A DNA stretch of 64,000 bases, from positions 10,549,501 through 10,613,500 of the forward strand of contig JAPTOF010000003.1 in the NCBI GenBank assembly GCA_028554755.1. The letters run 5' to 3'. This document shows, piece by piece, positions 11,197 to 22,929 of this stretch. The position numbers and the translations under genes were made by a program. The stretch is from Cordia subcordata. Lineage: Eukaryota; Streptophyta; Magnoliopsida; Boraginales; Cordiaceae. Below the pieces are notes generated by a model, which did not search any database, was not told the DNA's origin, and saw only the letters and a list, made by a program, of their open reading frames with translations. Position 1 is the stretch's first letter. Every line of letters begins with the position of its first letter.

Positions 11197-11619
11197 GTAT
11201 CTTGTTTTCTTTCTTTGATAGTACGTCTCTAGAAAACATACTCACTATGGTCCTATCTAATACGTGACACACGTACTATCGAGACAAATTCGAAAAGTCC
11301 TTCAACAACCTAGGTAGATCACTCTCAATGGAAGACGTGCTCAATATAACCTTATCCCAGTAGAGTGCCCAACACTACCATTTGATTATAGATTCAATTT
11401 ATGATGTGACTAAATCTAAACTTGGACCTGCTATACGTCCAGCCTCACTGCGCGCCCAAGTCATTAGTTAAAGTTAGGGGACCATTACACATACATCGAT
11501 AAAACACACTAGAGATAATACATAAGAAACTCATAATTCTATTTAACAAAATGATTATACATTGTTTAACATCCTAAATGTCATATACGATTGAGCTTTA
11601 GGGCATACTAATCCTAACA
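11197..11619 (-). repeat. copia 3' LTR, partial (copy H)
   Basis: It matches the 5' ~420 bp of the copia LTR reverse-complemented, with the TGTTAGGATTAG terminus at 11619. The polypurine tract lies at 11620-11632. The rest of the LTR is missing at the gypsy LTR junction. Confidence 0.85.
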
Positions 11620-11633
11620 ATCTCCTACTTGCA

Positions 11634-13125
11634 CTAAAGATCGCTTTTGCACAACCTAATACCCATAGACTTCAAATGTATAGCAAACATTTTCTCTAAA
11701 AGAGTCTTTGTAAATAGGTCTACTAGGTTTTCCACTGAAGCTGTCTTTTCAACTACAACATCTCCTCTCTGGATAAACTCACAGATCAAATGATATTTCC
11801 GTTCAATGTGTTTGTCCTTTTTATGATTCCTGGGCTCTTTGCACTGTGAAATAACATTATTGTTGTCGCAATACAATGTTATCAGTCTGTGAACTGCCGG
11901 CATAATCTCTAGGTCTAAAAGGAATTTTCTTAGTCATATTGCCTCTTTCGTAGCCTTAGATGCTGCTATATACTCAGCCTCTATGGGAGAGTCAGCAATA
12001 CAGTTTTGCTTCACACTTCACCCTTCACCATGAAATAGCTCCTCCTTATAGAGTGAAAACATATCCAGAAGTAGACTTCCTGGAATCTCTGTCAAACTGG
12101 GAATCTGAATTTGTATAGGCTAATGGCATTAGATCATCTGCACGGTATTCCAGAACATAATCCTTAGTCCCTTGAAGGAACTTGAATAATTGCTTAACTG
12201 CGACCTAATGTGCCGGTCCAGGGTTTGACGAATATCTACTAACCATGATAGCAGTAAAGCAAATATCTAGTCTAGTATATAACATGGCATGCATGAGGCT
12301 TTCAACTGCCGAAGCAGAAGGAACTTGTTTAATGCTCTCTATCTCCTCAGGTGTTTTAGGACATTGATCTCAAGATAGATAAACTCCATGTCTAGAAGGT
12401 AATGATGCCTGCTTAGAGTTTTGTATGTTAAACCAAACCACTATCTTCTCAATAAATGAAGCTTGAGATAGAGCTAGCCTTTTGTTCTTACGATCTCGCA
12501 TAAGCTTAATGCCTAGAACATAACTAGCTTCTCCTAAATCCTTCATTTGAAATTGAGTAGAAAGCCAAACCTTGACGGACGATAACATCCCCACATCATT
12601 TCCAATAAATAGGATATCATCCACGTACAGAACCAAAAAAGCTACAACATTTCCATTACGCCTTTTATACACACAAGATTCATTAATATTTTGATCAAAG
12701 CCATAAGATTTAATTGCACAATCAAATTTGATGTTCTATGCTCTAGATGCCTACTTTAATCCATAAATGGACTTTTTTTAACTTACAAACTATATGTTCC
12801 TGGCCTTTGGCAACATATCCATCTGGTTATGTCATGTAAATGGTCTCGTCAAGCTCTCCATTAAGAAAATTTGTGTTGACATCCATTTGTCATATCTCAT
12901 AGACATAATGACATGCGATGGCAAGAAGTATCCTAATGGATTTAAGCATGGCTACTGATGAGAAAGTTTCCTCATAATCGATCCCCTTCTTTTTTAGTAT
13001 AACCTTTTGACACCAACTTTGCTTTAAAAGTTTCAACTTTTCTATCAACTCCTCTTTTCCTCTTATAGACCCATTTGCACCTTATAGGTTTTACATCTTC
13101 AGGTGCAATTACAACATCCCAGAAT
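11634..13125 (-). pseudogene. pol: copia RT and RNase H remnant (copy H)
   Basis: The frame ends LCKSDL at 11634, 15 nt from the LTR. RNase H has [27 protein letters not shown] has LVLYVDDILFIGND near 12610 and MKDLGEASYVLGIKL. Stops, and a frame change near 12770, break it. Its N-terminus is fused to integrase with loss of the usual linker of about 400 bp: one frame at 13412-12972 reads from GGIFYN straight into KFWDVVIAPEDVKPI. Confidence 0.8.
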
Positions 13126-13560
13126 TTGTTCGAATTATAAAAGATCCCACCTCTGGTTCCCTTAGGATTCCCAATAAAATAGCATAACTCGGATCTTGTT
13201 TCCAACTTTGAAGTATTACTATTAAGTACATAAGCTGGACAACTCCAAATGTGGAGATGATTTGAACTAGGCATACACCTGATCCATATTTCTTGTGGTG
13301 TCCTAGGTACTGATTTAGATGGTACCAAGTTCAAGATATATGCTGCTGTCTCAAAGACATACCCCCAAAAAGATAAAGGTAATGATGTATGACTCATCAT
13401 TGACCTAACCATATCTAATAGGGTACGATTTCTTCTCTCTGCTACACCATTATGCTAAGGAGTCCTGTTGCAGTCAATTGAGACACAATCCTTTCTTGTG
13501 TAAGATAGTCTCTGAACTCACCCGAGAGATATTCGCCACCTCGATCAGGCTGAACGGCTT
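13126..13560 (-). pseudogene. copia integrase C-terminal part (copy H)
   Basis: The open frame includes [36 protein letters not shown] and LCYFIGNPKGTRGG. It normally follows the catalytic glutamate block, which lies at about 13430-13470 with damage. This part is fused in frame to RT, as described for 11634-13125. Confidence 0.75.
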
Positions 13561-14202
13561 TGATATGTTTGTCTAATTTTGCTCCGCTTCAGCCTTGAAC
13601 TCTTTGAATTTCTCAAAGGATTCAGACTTGTGTCACATCAGATATACATATCCATACCTAGAGTAATCATTAGTAAAGGTAATGAAATACTCATAACCTT
13701 CTCGTGTAGTTTTGCTGATAGGACCATACACATCGGTATGAACCAATTCCAATACTTCTTTGGCCCTTTCTCCTCTAGAAGAAAATGACTGTTTGGTGAT
13801 CTTTCCTTTGAGGCAAGATTCACACAGAGGTAGATCTTCGAGATCTAATAAGCTAAGATGCCCATCCTCGACTAATCTCTAAATTCACTTTTAACTAATA
13901 TGTCCTAAGCGTGGATGCTAAAGAAAAGTATCATTGGTCGAAGAAACCTTTCTTTTCTAGGAATTAGTTCATTCTATATTATACAATGAATTTGTAATAG
14001 GTTTCATATAGAACCAGTTATCATGCATGTTACCGGAATAGATAATATTTCCATCTTCGCTGATATCAATACCAGAATGGAAATTAATGAAAAAATCATC
14101 TAATATTAATTGTAAAATGGAGATAAGGTTTTTACGTACATCCGGAACATAATAAATGTTCAAAAATAACTTCCTATTACATGGAAAATTTAAGCACATT
14201 GC
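13561..14202 (-). pseudogene. copia integrase N-terminus and pre-integrase region (copy H)
   Basis: Minus-strand frames resemble the zinc-binding GAG-pre-integrase region and the start of the integrase core. Visible pieces are MCLNFPCNRKLFLNIYYVPD (from 14199), ISEDGNIIYSGNMHDNWFYM, and the core near 13690-13600. Frameshifts and stops are frequent. The fragment ends at 14202 where a plus-strand copia LTR begins part-way through its length. Confidence 0.7.
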
Positions 14203-15449
14203 CCGAGATCAAGAAATTCTGTGACTAAGGATGGTTGGCAATAGGACAAGAAACTCAACGGAAAAAGATACAACTAAGGAAGTGATAGTATACAAGCCAA
14301 ATGACTGGCCTTAGCTGTAGGTATACCTACAGCAGCATTATGGTCAGTTATTTAGTAGGTTAAAGACAAAGTCACATTCTTTTGTGATTAGCTTTTGGGT
14401 AATAGCAATTATTTTTGGAGCGCAACTTTAATCTTATGGTGGAATAGATCGGAGTTAAAAATAATTATTATGTCGCCTAGATTAGGCAAGGACGTTTTTT
14501 TTTATTATTTTTGGAAGCCAAGGTTAATTGTGTCTTCTTGGTCCCTTCCCTAGTTGAAATGACTTTGAGAGATTAATCTTGAAAGAGCAAATTCCATATT
14601 GTGGTAGTAGCCTATTAGGCTAAAGCTTGGAATTGGATTTAGGCTTTCTTTAGAGCCCAAAATAAACTAATTGGGCTTGGATGGTTTCTTATTGGGCTTG
14701 GACCTCCACATGGATTATAAACTGTGTGTTGGGCTTAGATTGCGGGCTTGGCCCAATCTTCCAAGATGTGTGCTAGAAAGTTACTACATGAAGAATTCAA
14801 ATTGTACAAGTAACTTCCATGAAGAATTCAAATTGTACAAGTAACTTCCATGAAGAATTCAAATTGTACAAGTAACTTCCATAACATATGGCAAACATTT
14901 ACTACTAGGAAAAAGTTTCCCACATGGAAAGTTTACAAGGTTTAGGTGCCAAACATTTTCTATAAATAGGCAAGACCTTAAATCATTTCTAGCATCCAAA
15001 AATTTTGTAGTTGATCTCTTCCATTTTGGCAAGAGAATACTACAACACATAGTACACACTTATTGTTTGGTTTTTTTGCTCTAGTTTTTCAAGAGCATAT
15101 TACTTTGCTTCTTCCCACACAAGAGACTATTCTCTCAAGAAAAGTCTCTTTAGCCATAAGGAAGAAGACTAAGGAGTTGCATATTGCGACACCCTTATAG
15201 TAAAATTTTTTTTTGGTGGCCTTGTTCGTCAGCGGGAGCAAAGCTCATGACGTTTTTAGCTTCATCAAAGGCCCCATGCTTCAAGAGGTTAGCTTTACAT
15301 ATTTTGCAAATACTAGTTATGTTCTATATGTTCTTAAGCATGTTCTTGTGTGTGTTATGTGGTTATTTTATTTTCCTAGCATGTTTTCTTGGTAGTATTT
15401 TTGAAAATATAGACTAGGATAGACCACATATAATATTATTGATCCTACA
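14203..15449 (+). repeat. copia LTR, 3' two-thirds (J)
   Basis: It matches LTR E from about 3093 to its end and finishes with the intact ATCCTACA terminus at 15449. No primer site follows; copy I's pol starts at 15450. It carries TATAAATA at 14961-14968 and a 31-bp repeat in three copies. It may be a 3' or solo LTR that lost its first third. Confidence 0.8.
14788..14880 (+). repeat. Three tandem 31-bp units in copia LTR
   Basis: The unit ATGAAGAATTCAAATTGTAC+AAGTAACTTCC occurs three times without a gap and nearly without change. LTR A has two units (36816-36877, reverse orientation). LTRs E and B have a different short repeat there. It lies about 80 bp upstream of the TATA box. Confidence 0.9.
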
Positions 15450-17200
15450 ACTATAAGATCTTAGACTTTGTTAGAATACATAGATTTTAACTTTGAATCC
15501 ATTGCCTTATGCCATTGGTTAGCATCTATGTTGTTAACTACTTCATCAGAACTTGTGGGATCTATCACCTGATCTTTTGAAGAAGTCTAAAAGGACACTC
15601 TATAGTATCTATTAGAAGGCCTGGATATCCTCCCGCTACGACAAGGCTCCAATTTATTAAGTGTAAAAATGTTGTTCTTTTTCATCCACAGTTACCACAA
15701 GTGTTCCTAGAGATTCTTGTGAAATCTCCTCTAGAATGACTTCAAAATCTAGTGCTTTCTAGATCATTTCATCATTCTCTAAGTATCTAGCATGGGTGCT
15801 TATAAATACCTTCTAGTCCTTAGGATTATAAGAGATCCTACCTCTAGTTCCCTTTTGATACCTAATAAAATAGCACAACTCAGATCTTGGTTCCAACTTT
15901 GAAACATTACAATTAAGTGCATAAACTAGACAACCCCATATATGGAGATGATTTAAACTAGGCTTACACCTAGTCCACATTTCTTGTGGTGTCCTAGGCA
16001 CTAATTTAGATGGTACCAAGTTCAAGATATATGCTGTTGTCTCAAGAGCATACCCCCAAAAGGATAAAGGTAATGATGCATAACTCATCATTGACCTAAC
16101 CATATCTAATAGGGTACGATTACTTCTCTCTGCTACATCATTTTACTGGGGAGACCCTAGTGCAGTTAGCTAAGACACAATCCCTTCTTATGTAAGATCG
16201 TCTCTAAACTCACTTGAGAGGTATTCACCACCTTGATCAAACCGAAAGACTTTGACACGTTTAAGAAATTTCTGCTCCATCTTAACCTTAAACTCCTTAA
16301 ATTTCTCAAAGGATTCAGACGTATGTCGCATCAGATATACATATCCATATCTAGAGTAATCATCAGTGAAAGTAATGAAATATTCATAACCTCCTCGTGC
16401 TGGTTTGCTCATACGACCACAAACATTGGTATGAACCAATTCCAATACTTTCTTGGTCCTTTCTCCTTGAGAAGAAAATGACCGTTTGGTCATCTTCCCT
16501 TTGAGGCAAGATTAGCACGAAGGCACATTGGTATGAACCAATTCCAATGCTTTCTTGGTCCTTTCTCCTTGAGAAGAAAATGACCATTTGGTCATCTTCC
16601 CTTTGAGGCAAGATTCACACGAAGGTAGATCTTCGAGATCTACTGAGCTAAGATGTCCACCTCGACTAATCTCTGAATTCATTTTAGACTAATATGTCCT
16701 AAGCATAGGTGCCAAAGATTAGTACCATTGGTCGAAGAAACCTTAATTTTACGGGAATTTAGTTCATTCTATTTTATGCAATGAATTTGTAATAGGTTTT
16801 ATATGGAACAAGTTATCATTCATGCTACTGAAATAGATAATATTTCCATCTCTCCTGATATCAACACTAAAATGGAAATTAATGCAAAAACCATCTAATA
16901 TTAACTGCTAAGGTTTTTACATGCTTCCAAAACATAATAAAGATTGTTAAAAAAACTTCCTACTACATGGAAAATTTAAGCACATTCTTCCCACTGCAGT
17001 AGCCCATACTTTTGCTCTATTACCCATCCTCAGAGTAAATTTCCCTTTAGCTAGTTGCTTCATTTCCTAAAACTAATACAAAGAATTACAAATATGGTTA
17101 GTGGCTCCAGAATCTACAATCCAAGAATCAGTAGAATCAACCATTAAATAGGTTTCAATGTAGAACAAAAGAAGTGTACCTATCTAGCCTCATGTCAAAT
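15450..17200 (-). pseudogene. pol: copia protease-integrase-RT start remnant (copy I)
   Basis: From high to low coordinates: a damaged protease region near 17130-17100 (VDSTDSWIVDS-type site), the pre-integrase region 17000-16630, the integrase core with KVLELVHTNVCGRMSKPARGGY (first aspartate changed to N) and VFRFDQGGEYLSSEF (second aspartate) in 16493-16188, and the C-terminal part 16103-15813. RT is only a stub near 15470. A 102-bp tandem duplication lies between zinc region and core. Confidence 0.75.
16423..16626 (-). repeat. In-frame 102-bp tandem duplication in copia integrase
   Basis: 16423-16524 is repeated at 16525-16626 with few changes. The unit is 34 codons, so the duplication does not itself shift the frame. 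It covers the block ending the zinc-binding region (CLKGK, TKRSFSS) and leading to the first catalytic aspartate. No other copia copy here has it. Confidence 0.85.
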
Positions 17201-17992
17201 ACTTCAGGCAATCCTTTTTCTAGAGCCTTTTTTGGCCATACTTAAAGCATTTGCCCTTAGGCTTTTCACCTATTAACTATTTAGGCTATTCACCATTTCT
17301 CTTCTTTTCCCTCGACCACGTTTTTGCTTCCTCTTTCCTTTGAACTTTCTCTTTTTCGGGTTAAGTCCAGAAGTGGATGCTTGAACTATGCTTACGTGGC
17401 CCTTATTTTTCATTATGGCTTCTGCAACTAGGAGCTCTTTCATCAATTCTGTCATTTCCATGTTTATCTGGTCCATATTATAATTAAGCTTGAATTAGGT
17501 GTAAGACAGTGGTAGAGTCTCCAAAATCATGTCTAACCTTGACGGTTCATCTACATTTACCCCTAGGATCTCGGTAGTATTGAAGTAATCCATTAGTTTG
17601 AGCATACGCTCCTTGACAGGTGCTCCTTCTACCATCTTTTGATATATAATCTCTCTAAAAGCACCTTACGTTATGGGCCTGCTTTTAACAGTAAATGTAC
17701 GAGACAGTGAGGTCATAATTTCTTATGTAGTTTTCATATGATGATGCTTGCTTTGCAAACTATCTGACATAGAAGCTATCATATAGCACTTCGCCATACT
17801 ATTGGCCTTTTGCCATTTTGCCTCAGCATTCTTTTGCACTTCAAAAGAGTTTGTAGAATAATGAGTTGTTAGGACATACTTGTACTCTTCTACAGAGAGT
17901 ACTATGTCCAAGTTGCCTTCCCAGTCCACAAAATTCGGTTCAGTGAGATTTTTCTCTTTGAGAATTATAGCCAGTGGACTGAACGAAGACAT
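17201..17992 (-). pseudogene. gag: copia gag remnant (copy I)
   Basis: The start ATG is at 17992-17990 (MSSFSPLAIILKEKNLTE). The first 90 codons are open and read WEGNLDIVL where copies B and E have a stop. The middle part is frameshifted between 17720 and 17480. 17476-17273 contains the end of the capsid domain (MDQINMEMTELMKELLVAEAIM) and the basic tail. The zinc knuckle near 17230 is mutated. Confidence 0.75.
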
Positions 17993-19515
17993 TTTTTTTG
18001 GACATACAACAATATAATTATAATTATTTTGTGAGTACGGAATTGATGCATGTATAATATGCATGCTCTCTTTAGAAATAAAACATACAAGTACTTTTAC
18101 ATCATTTGCCTTTGAGTAGATTAACCCTTAAACCACTCGATGTAGTAGTGTCTCAACGTCCTCACAAGAACTCCACCAATGGGATGGTCAAACTTATGAA
18201 TGTTAAGTTAAGTGCCACAACTTATTTGAATTGACAATTATCTACATATGATCCAATTGAATAATTCAATCACTATTTTATTTGGATTCTTAAATTCGGT
18301 AGCGAACTCTATCGATGGGATAGCCGAACCTACCGTTTAAGTTGAGTGTATACCCATTCCTTATGTTTATTTCCCATAACATTCTTGATTTAAGCCCTTT
18401 GACGTGGTAGTGGCTTTAATCACTGTTGTGCCAAGGCGATCTTTAACGAAGAATTCCACCGACAGGATGACCAAACTCACAACACCCTTTTGAATAAACA
18501 TTTTAAATTCACCTTGCTAAATCTTGATAAAGTGTCACGCTCTGATGGGGAAGTTAATGACATTTATCATTAGCATGAATCAGATATGCAAAGCCGTAGG
18601 GGTATTTCTAGTCCCCTCTCCTACTCAGTATTTTAAAATAAAGGTTTTCTCTATTTTTCGTATTCTTGCTTTTTGTTTTAAACATAAACATGCTTTGGAT
18701 TTGTGAAACACTTTTGTTTTTGCAAGTCCCCTTTGTGTTACTAAAATATTGCAATACCATAATATATTATTTACCTAAATCTAGGTGTACAGACGTTTAG
18801 GTTGTCATATTGTAAATCTTAAGTTAAGTTTTTCATTTTTGTCATGAGATTGCAAGGCATCTTTAGACATAATTGGTTACAGTTATCTTGGCTATGCCAA
18901 TCTTATTTAGATTAACTTAACTATGTTTCAGAATTAACACATAGGATTGGCCAATTTTTAAATCCTAATGACTGGACATATTTCTAGGTTGTAATCATGT
19001 TTATGCTTATGCAAAATATGTTAAAACATATATCAATGCATTATAAACACCCAACAAAATATATTAGAATCCCTTTTTGATACCTCCCTGCAATCTTCAA
19101 TCCAAAAACACAAAATAGTAATATTTGTTGCAACTTATACTACAGTTGGTCAACAGCAAAGGAGAAGCCAGTTGACTGAGCTAGTCAACCAGCAAGCTCG
19201 ACCGCCTCAGACAAATTTGCTCCTGTGTGCTATTTTTCTTTACTTGTCTCCTTAGTCTTTAAAGATTAAAACAATAATGCACTTTGCTATTGCTAATACA
19301 AGTTTACAATCATAAAAGAAACATTAAAAGAATATCAAAACATCCTATGCTTCTTTTAAATGAAGCTACAAGCATTAACCATAAAGATCTATACTTGAAA
19401 TCGCCTATGGCCAAGGTTTGTTGACCATACAAGCAATTCCATCATGCATACATACGAACCATTGAAGGGATTTTATATCAACTGCACAAATAAGCATAAA
19501 ACCACAAGTATATGA
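17993..19515 (-). other. copia untranslated leader (copy I), truncated
   Basis: It is the same leader as in copies A, B and E, on the minus strand. The repeats with CCAATGGGATGGTCAAACTT type sequence are at 18175-18200, 18310-18340 and 18450-18480. A strongly mutated version of the GGTCGACC region is at 19140-19205. No gene is seen. It lacks the last ~100 bp and the primer site. Confidence 0.7.
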
Positions 19516-20637
19516 TGTTAGGATTAGTATGCCCTAAACTCACTTGTACATGACATTTTGGATCTGAAACAATGTATAATCATTTTTGTTACATGGCATT
19601 ATGAGTTTCTTACATATTATATATGTTATGTTTTATTGATGCATGTATAAAGGCCCCTTGACTTGAACTAATGACTTGGGTGCATAGTGACGCTGGATGC
19701 ACAGTAGGTCCGAGTCTGGATTTAGTCACGTCATAAATTGAGTCCGTAATCGAATGGTAGTGTTGGGCACTCTACCAGGATAAGGTTATATTGAGCAAGT
19801 CTCCTCGTTGAGGGTGACAACATTATAAGAACTTAACTTGAGATTTATATATATATATCAACCTAAGGGTCTATGCACCCAGATTTAGGTAAGTAATCTA
19901 TTATGGTTTTGCAATGTTTTAGTAACATAAAAGGGTTTTGCAAATCCAAAGCATGTTTAGATCTAAAACAAAAGAAAAAATACCAAAAATAGAGAAAACC
20001 CTAATGATAAAATATTGAGTGGGAGAGGGGACTGGAAAACCCCACGGCTTTCCATATCCGATTCACGTTAATGGTAAATGTCATTAACTTCCCCATCAGA
20101 AGGTGACACTTTATCTAGATTTAACAAGGTGAAACATAAAATGTTTATTCAAAAAGGTGTTAGTAAGTTCGGCCATCCCATCGGTGGAGTTCTTCACTAA
20201 AGAACGCCTTACGCAACATTGATTAAAGTCATTACCCCATCGGAGGGCTTAAATCAAGAATGTTTCGGGGAATAAACATTAGGAATGGTTGTAAACTCAA
20301 CTTAAATGGTAGGTTCGGCTATCCTATCGATAGAGTTCGCTACCGGATTTAAGAAGCCCAACAAAACAGTGATTGAATTATTCAATTGGATCATATCCAG
20401 ACAATTGTTAATTCAAATAAATGGAGGCACTTAACTTAACGTTCATAAGTTCGGCCATCCCATCGGTGGAGTTCTTATAAGGATGTTGAGACACTGTTAC
20501 ATTGAGTAGTTTAAAGGGTTGATCTACTCAAAGGCAAATGATGTAAAAAGTACTTGTATGTTTTATTTCCAAAGATAGCATACATATTATACATGCATCA
20601 ATTCTATACTCATAAATTAATTATGATTATATTGTTA
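19516..20637 (+). mobile_element. copia fragment C: LTR start fused to leader
   Basis: 19516-19818 is the first ~300 bp of a copia LTR with intact TGTTAGGATTAG. At GGGTGACAACATT it jumps into the leader about 800 bp before gag, with TGA shared by both sides, so ~1.6 kb of LTR, primer site and early leader were deleted. The leader then runs, with its three repeats (20167, 20313, 20449), up to 20637, where element X1 begins. In copy E the same leader leads to gag 24 nt later. Confidence 0.8.
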
Positions 20638-22750
20638 TGATGTGTTTGTTTTGTGTGTTTATGTATTGCAAGTATATACTTGTTTTGAGGTGTTTTGAGC
20701 TTCATTTGGTGCATTAGTATATCATTTAGGTCATACTTGTGCATATTAGAGTTTACATATTCATAGTTGAAGTTAAGACTTAAATACTACACAAATGCGC
20801 ATTTATTGCTTGTTTTAAGTGTGATTTGGAGAGATAATTAGAGCTTGATTGAGGGCGGTTGGTATGTGGAACAAATCCAAGGGTGTTTTTGACATAAAAG
20901 AATGAAGAAACGTGCATTTTTAAGTGGCCAGGCAAAAGAATGAGTGACCGAGGCAAAATCGAGCGCAACGTGAGCCAATTTGGATCTTGCAACCTAAAAA
21001 GGACATGGACAAATTTTGGATATTTTTTCAGGTGCAAAAGATGGCTCAAGAGATCCCCCACGATGATACGAATCCATAGAAAAAAACAATGCGCGAATCG
21101 GAGCTAAAACGAGCAAGATATGATCATTTTACTATCAAGACCATTTAGCCTCTGTGTAGGCCTGTCGACCGGCTAGGTAGACCGGCCAGATCAGAATCTG
21201 GGCCAATTTTGGCCAGACGACTTGGCCCTAAAGCCAGTTCGATCGGCTGGGCCCCTGGTTGGACATGTTAACAGCTCTATTTAAGCCACTTTTTAGCCAC
21301 TTTTGAAGAAAAACAACACCCAAATCAAACACCCATTTTCAAAAGCCCAAAATCCACCAAAAATCACCTTACACACTCACTTCTAAACACATTTAACACT
21401 TGGAATCAAGGATCCAAGAGGATCAAACACTAGGATTTGGGGCATAGCTCATGGAATGTAAAGCTTGGCTATGGATAGAAGGGCATCTCTCTTTTATCCT
21501 AAGTGTAATTATGTTTGATTAGAGCTATGTAGGGTGATTATTCTTGTATTTATGGATTGATTGCTACTTTTTATTAATGGTAACTTGATGGATTTATGTA
21601 GATATGCTTTATGCCTAGGGCTTCAAAGGCTATTTTACATACATGTCTATGTGTTTGTTAAAATGCCTCAATGATGTAGCATATGTATATTTAAGTCTAT
21701 TATGCTATTAACCATCTCTAAATCATTATGCTGCCATGTTTATGTGTTTGTGTCATGATTACATGAAATGGGTATGTTAATATGCATGTCTATGTATGTG
21801 TTTACATACTTAATGGCATGAATAGCTTCTATTGCATACATGTCGGGTGCTATAGATTAAATTGGTGTAATCTAAGCATGTCTATGTGTTTAGTAATAGA
21901 ATATTCCAGAGTATTGTCAAATTCCATGCCCTAGATGTGTTTGCTTTGCCCTTAAACGTTAATATCCGCTATTGTGATGTGATCGATGGTGCAAAACTTG
22001 TAACTAGCCTAGGTCGAGTCCTCTTTGGCTTTAAATCCAGCCAATAGGAGTCCGGATAGGTCTAGTTGACCTTAGTTCACTTAGGAAGGCTAGTTAGTCC
22101 ACCCTAACACCATAGGTTCATAAGGACCATACCATAGCTCTGAGTGGGGCGAAGCTTAGAGACGGACTCGCACCAAGTCCTAGGGACAGATTGGGGAACT
22201 AATTAGAGGAGTAAGTGCTAAGGTTAGATCGATCTACACTCACCTAGAATCTTATTGGCTAGCCCTAATTCCTAAGTCATAAAGACGACAACGTACTGCT
22301 AGGCATCGCCACCTAGGGATGGACTCGCACTGAGGCTTAGGGTACCAATTAAAAGGCTAATTATAGGTCTAGATTAGAGCACTTAGTATAATCCATCAAG
22401 TAACCCTAGAAAGACATAGTAATCACCATAAACACGACGTAATCACCTTAGTCCCCCATTTTCGACGTTTGAATCCCTTTAGATCACTTGATTCCCCCTT
22501 CATACGTATACATCCTTTATTTCCTTGTCCTTAGTTTAGCTTTACTTTTTTGAACTCCCGTTACACCACAATTTCCCAAAAAGAGTTTAGTTTAGGTCCC
22601 AACGTGTAGCTTTTAAGATGCAATTAGCTTAGGACACCATACACGTTAGGCCTCCCCGTGGATTCAACCCCACACTTGCACACGCCGTATTACACACGAC
22701 CCGTGCGCTTGCGAGCTATTTAGGCTTGTGTTACTCAAATAGCGATATCA
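20638..22750 (+). repeat. Family X 5' LTR (X1), 2113 bp
   Basis: It begins TGATGTGTTTG at the junction with copia leader and ends GCGATATCA just before the primer site. A TATA-like CTATTTAAG lies near 21278, after a decayed palindrome region at 21160-21245. A hairpin TTGGCT...AGCCAA is at 22025-22044. The 3' LTR at 27636 differs by several bases per 100, so the insertion is not recent. Confidence 0.85.
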
Positions 22751-22756
22751 TGTTTT

Positions 22757-22774
22757 TGGCGCCGTTGCTGGGGA
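22757..22774 (+). other. Primer-binding site, tRNA-Asp type (X1)
   Basis: TGGCGCCGTTGCTGGGGA differs by one base from the complement of the plant tRNA-Asp 3' end, the primer of Athila and related gypsy elements. It lies 6 nt after the LTR end. Confidence 0.85.
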
Positions 22775-22929
22775 GGCAACAGTTGTTTGGTTTCTTAGTT
22801 TTTGTGTGTCTTAGCTCATTATGTGTTGTTTTATCTTTTCTTTTCAAGTTTTCTTTATTTTGATTAATAAAAAAAATTCAAAAAAAAGTTTTCGAGCATT
22901 TTGAAGTGGTTTACTTGTGTCAATTAGCC

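Larger units (their letters stand above)
11197..14202 (-). mobile_element. Ty1/copia element, truncated copy H
   Basis: On the minus strand it holds part of integrase, RT, RNase H, polypurine tract and 423 bp of the 3' LTR. It lacks gag, protease, leader and 5' LTR. An internal deletion joins integrase to RT. Both ends are junctions with plus-strand LTR pieces: gypsy at 11196, copia at 14203. Confidence 0.85.
15450..19515 (-). mobile_element. Ty1/copia element, truncated copy I
   Basis: On the minus strand it holds most of the leader, gag, protease region, integrase and the very start of RT. RT body, RNase H and 3' LTR are missing at the LTR J junction. The leader is cut at 19515, where another copia LTR begins with intact TGTTAGGATTAG, so fragment C probably inserted here. 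Confidence 0.8.
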
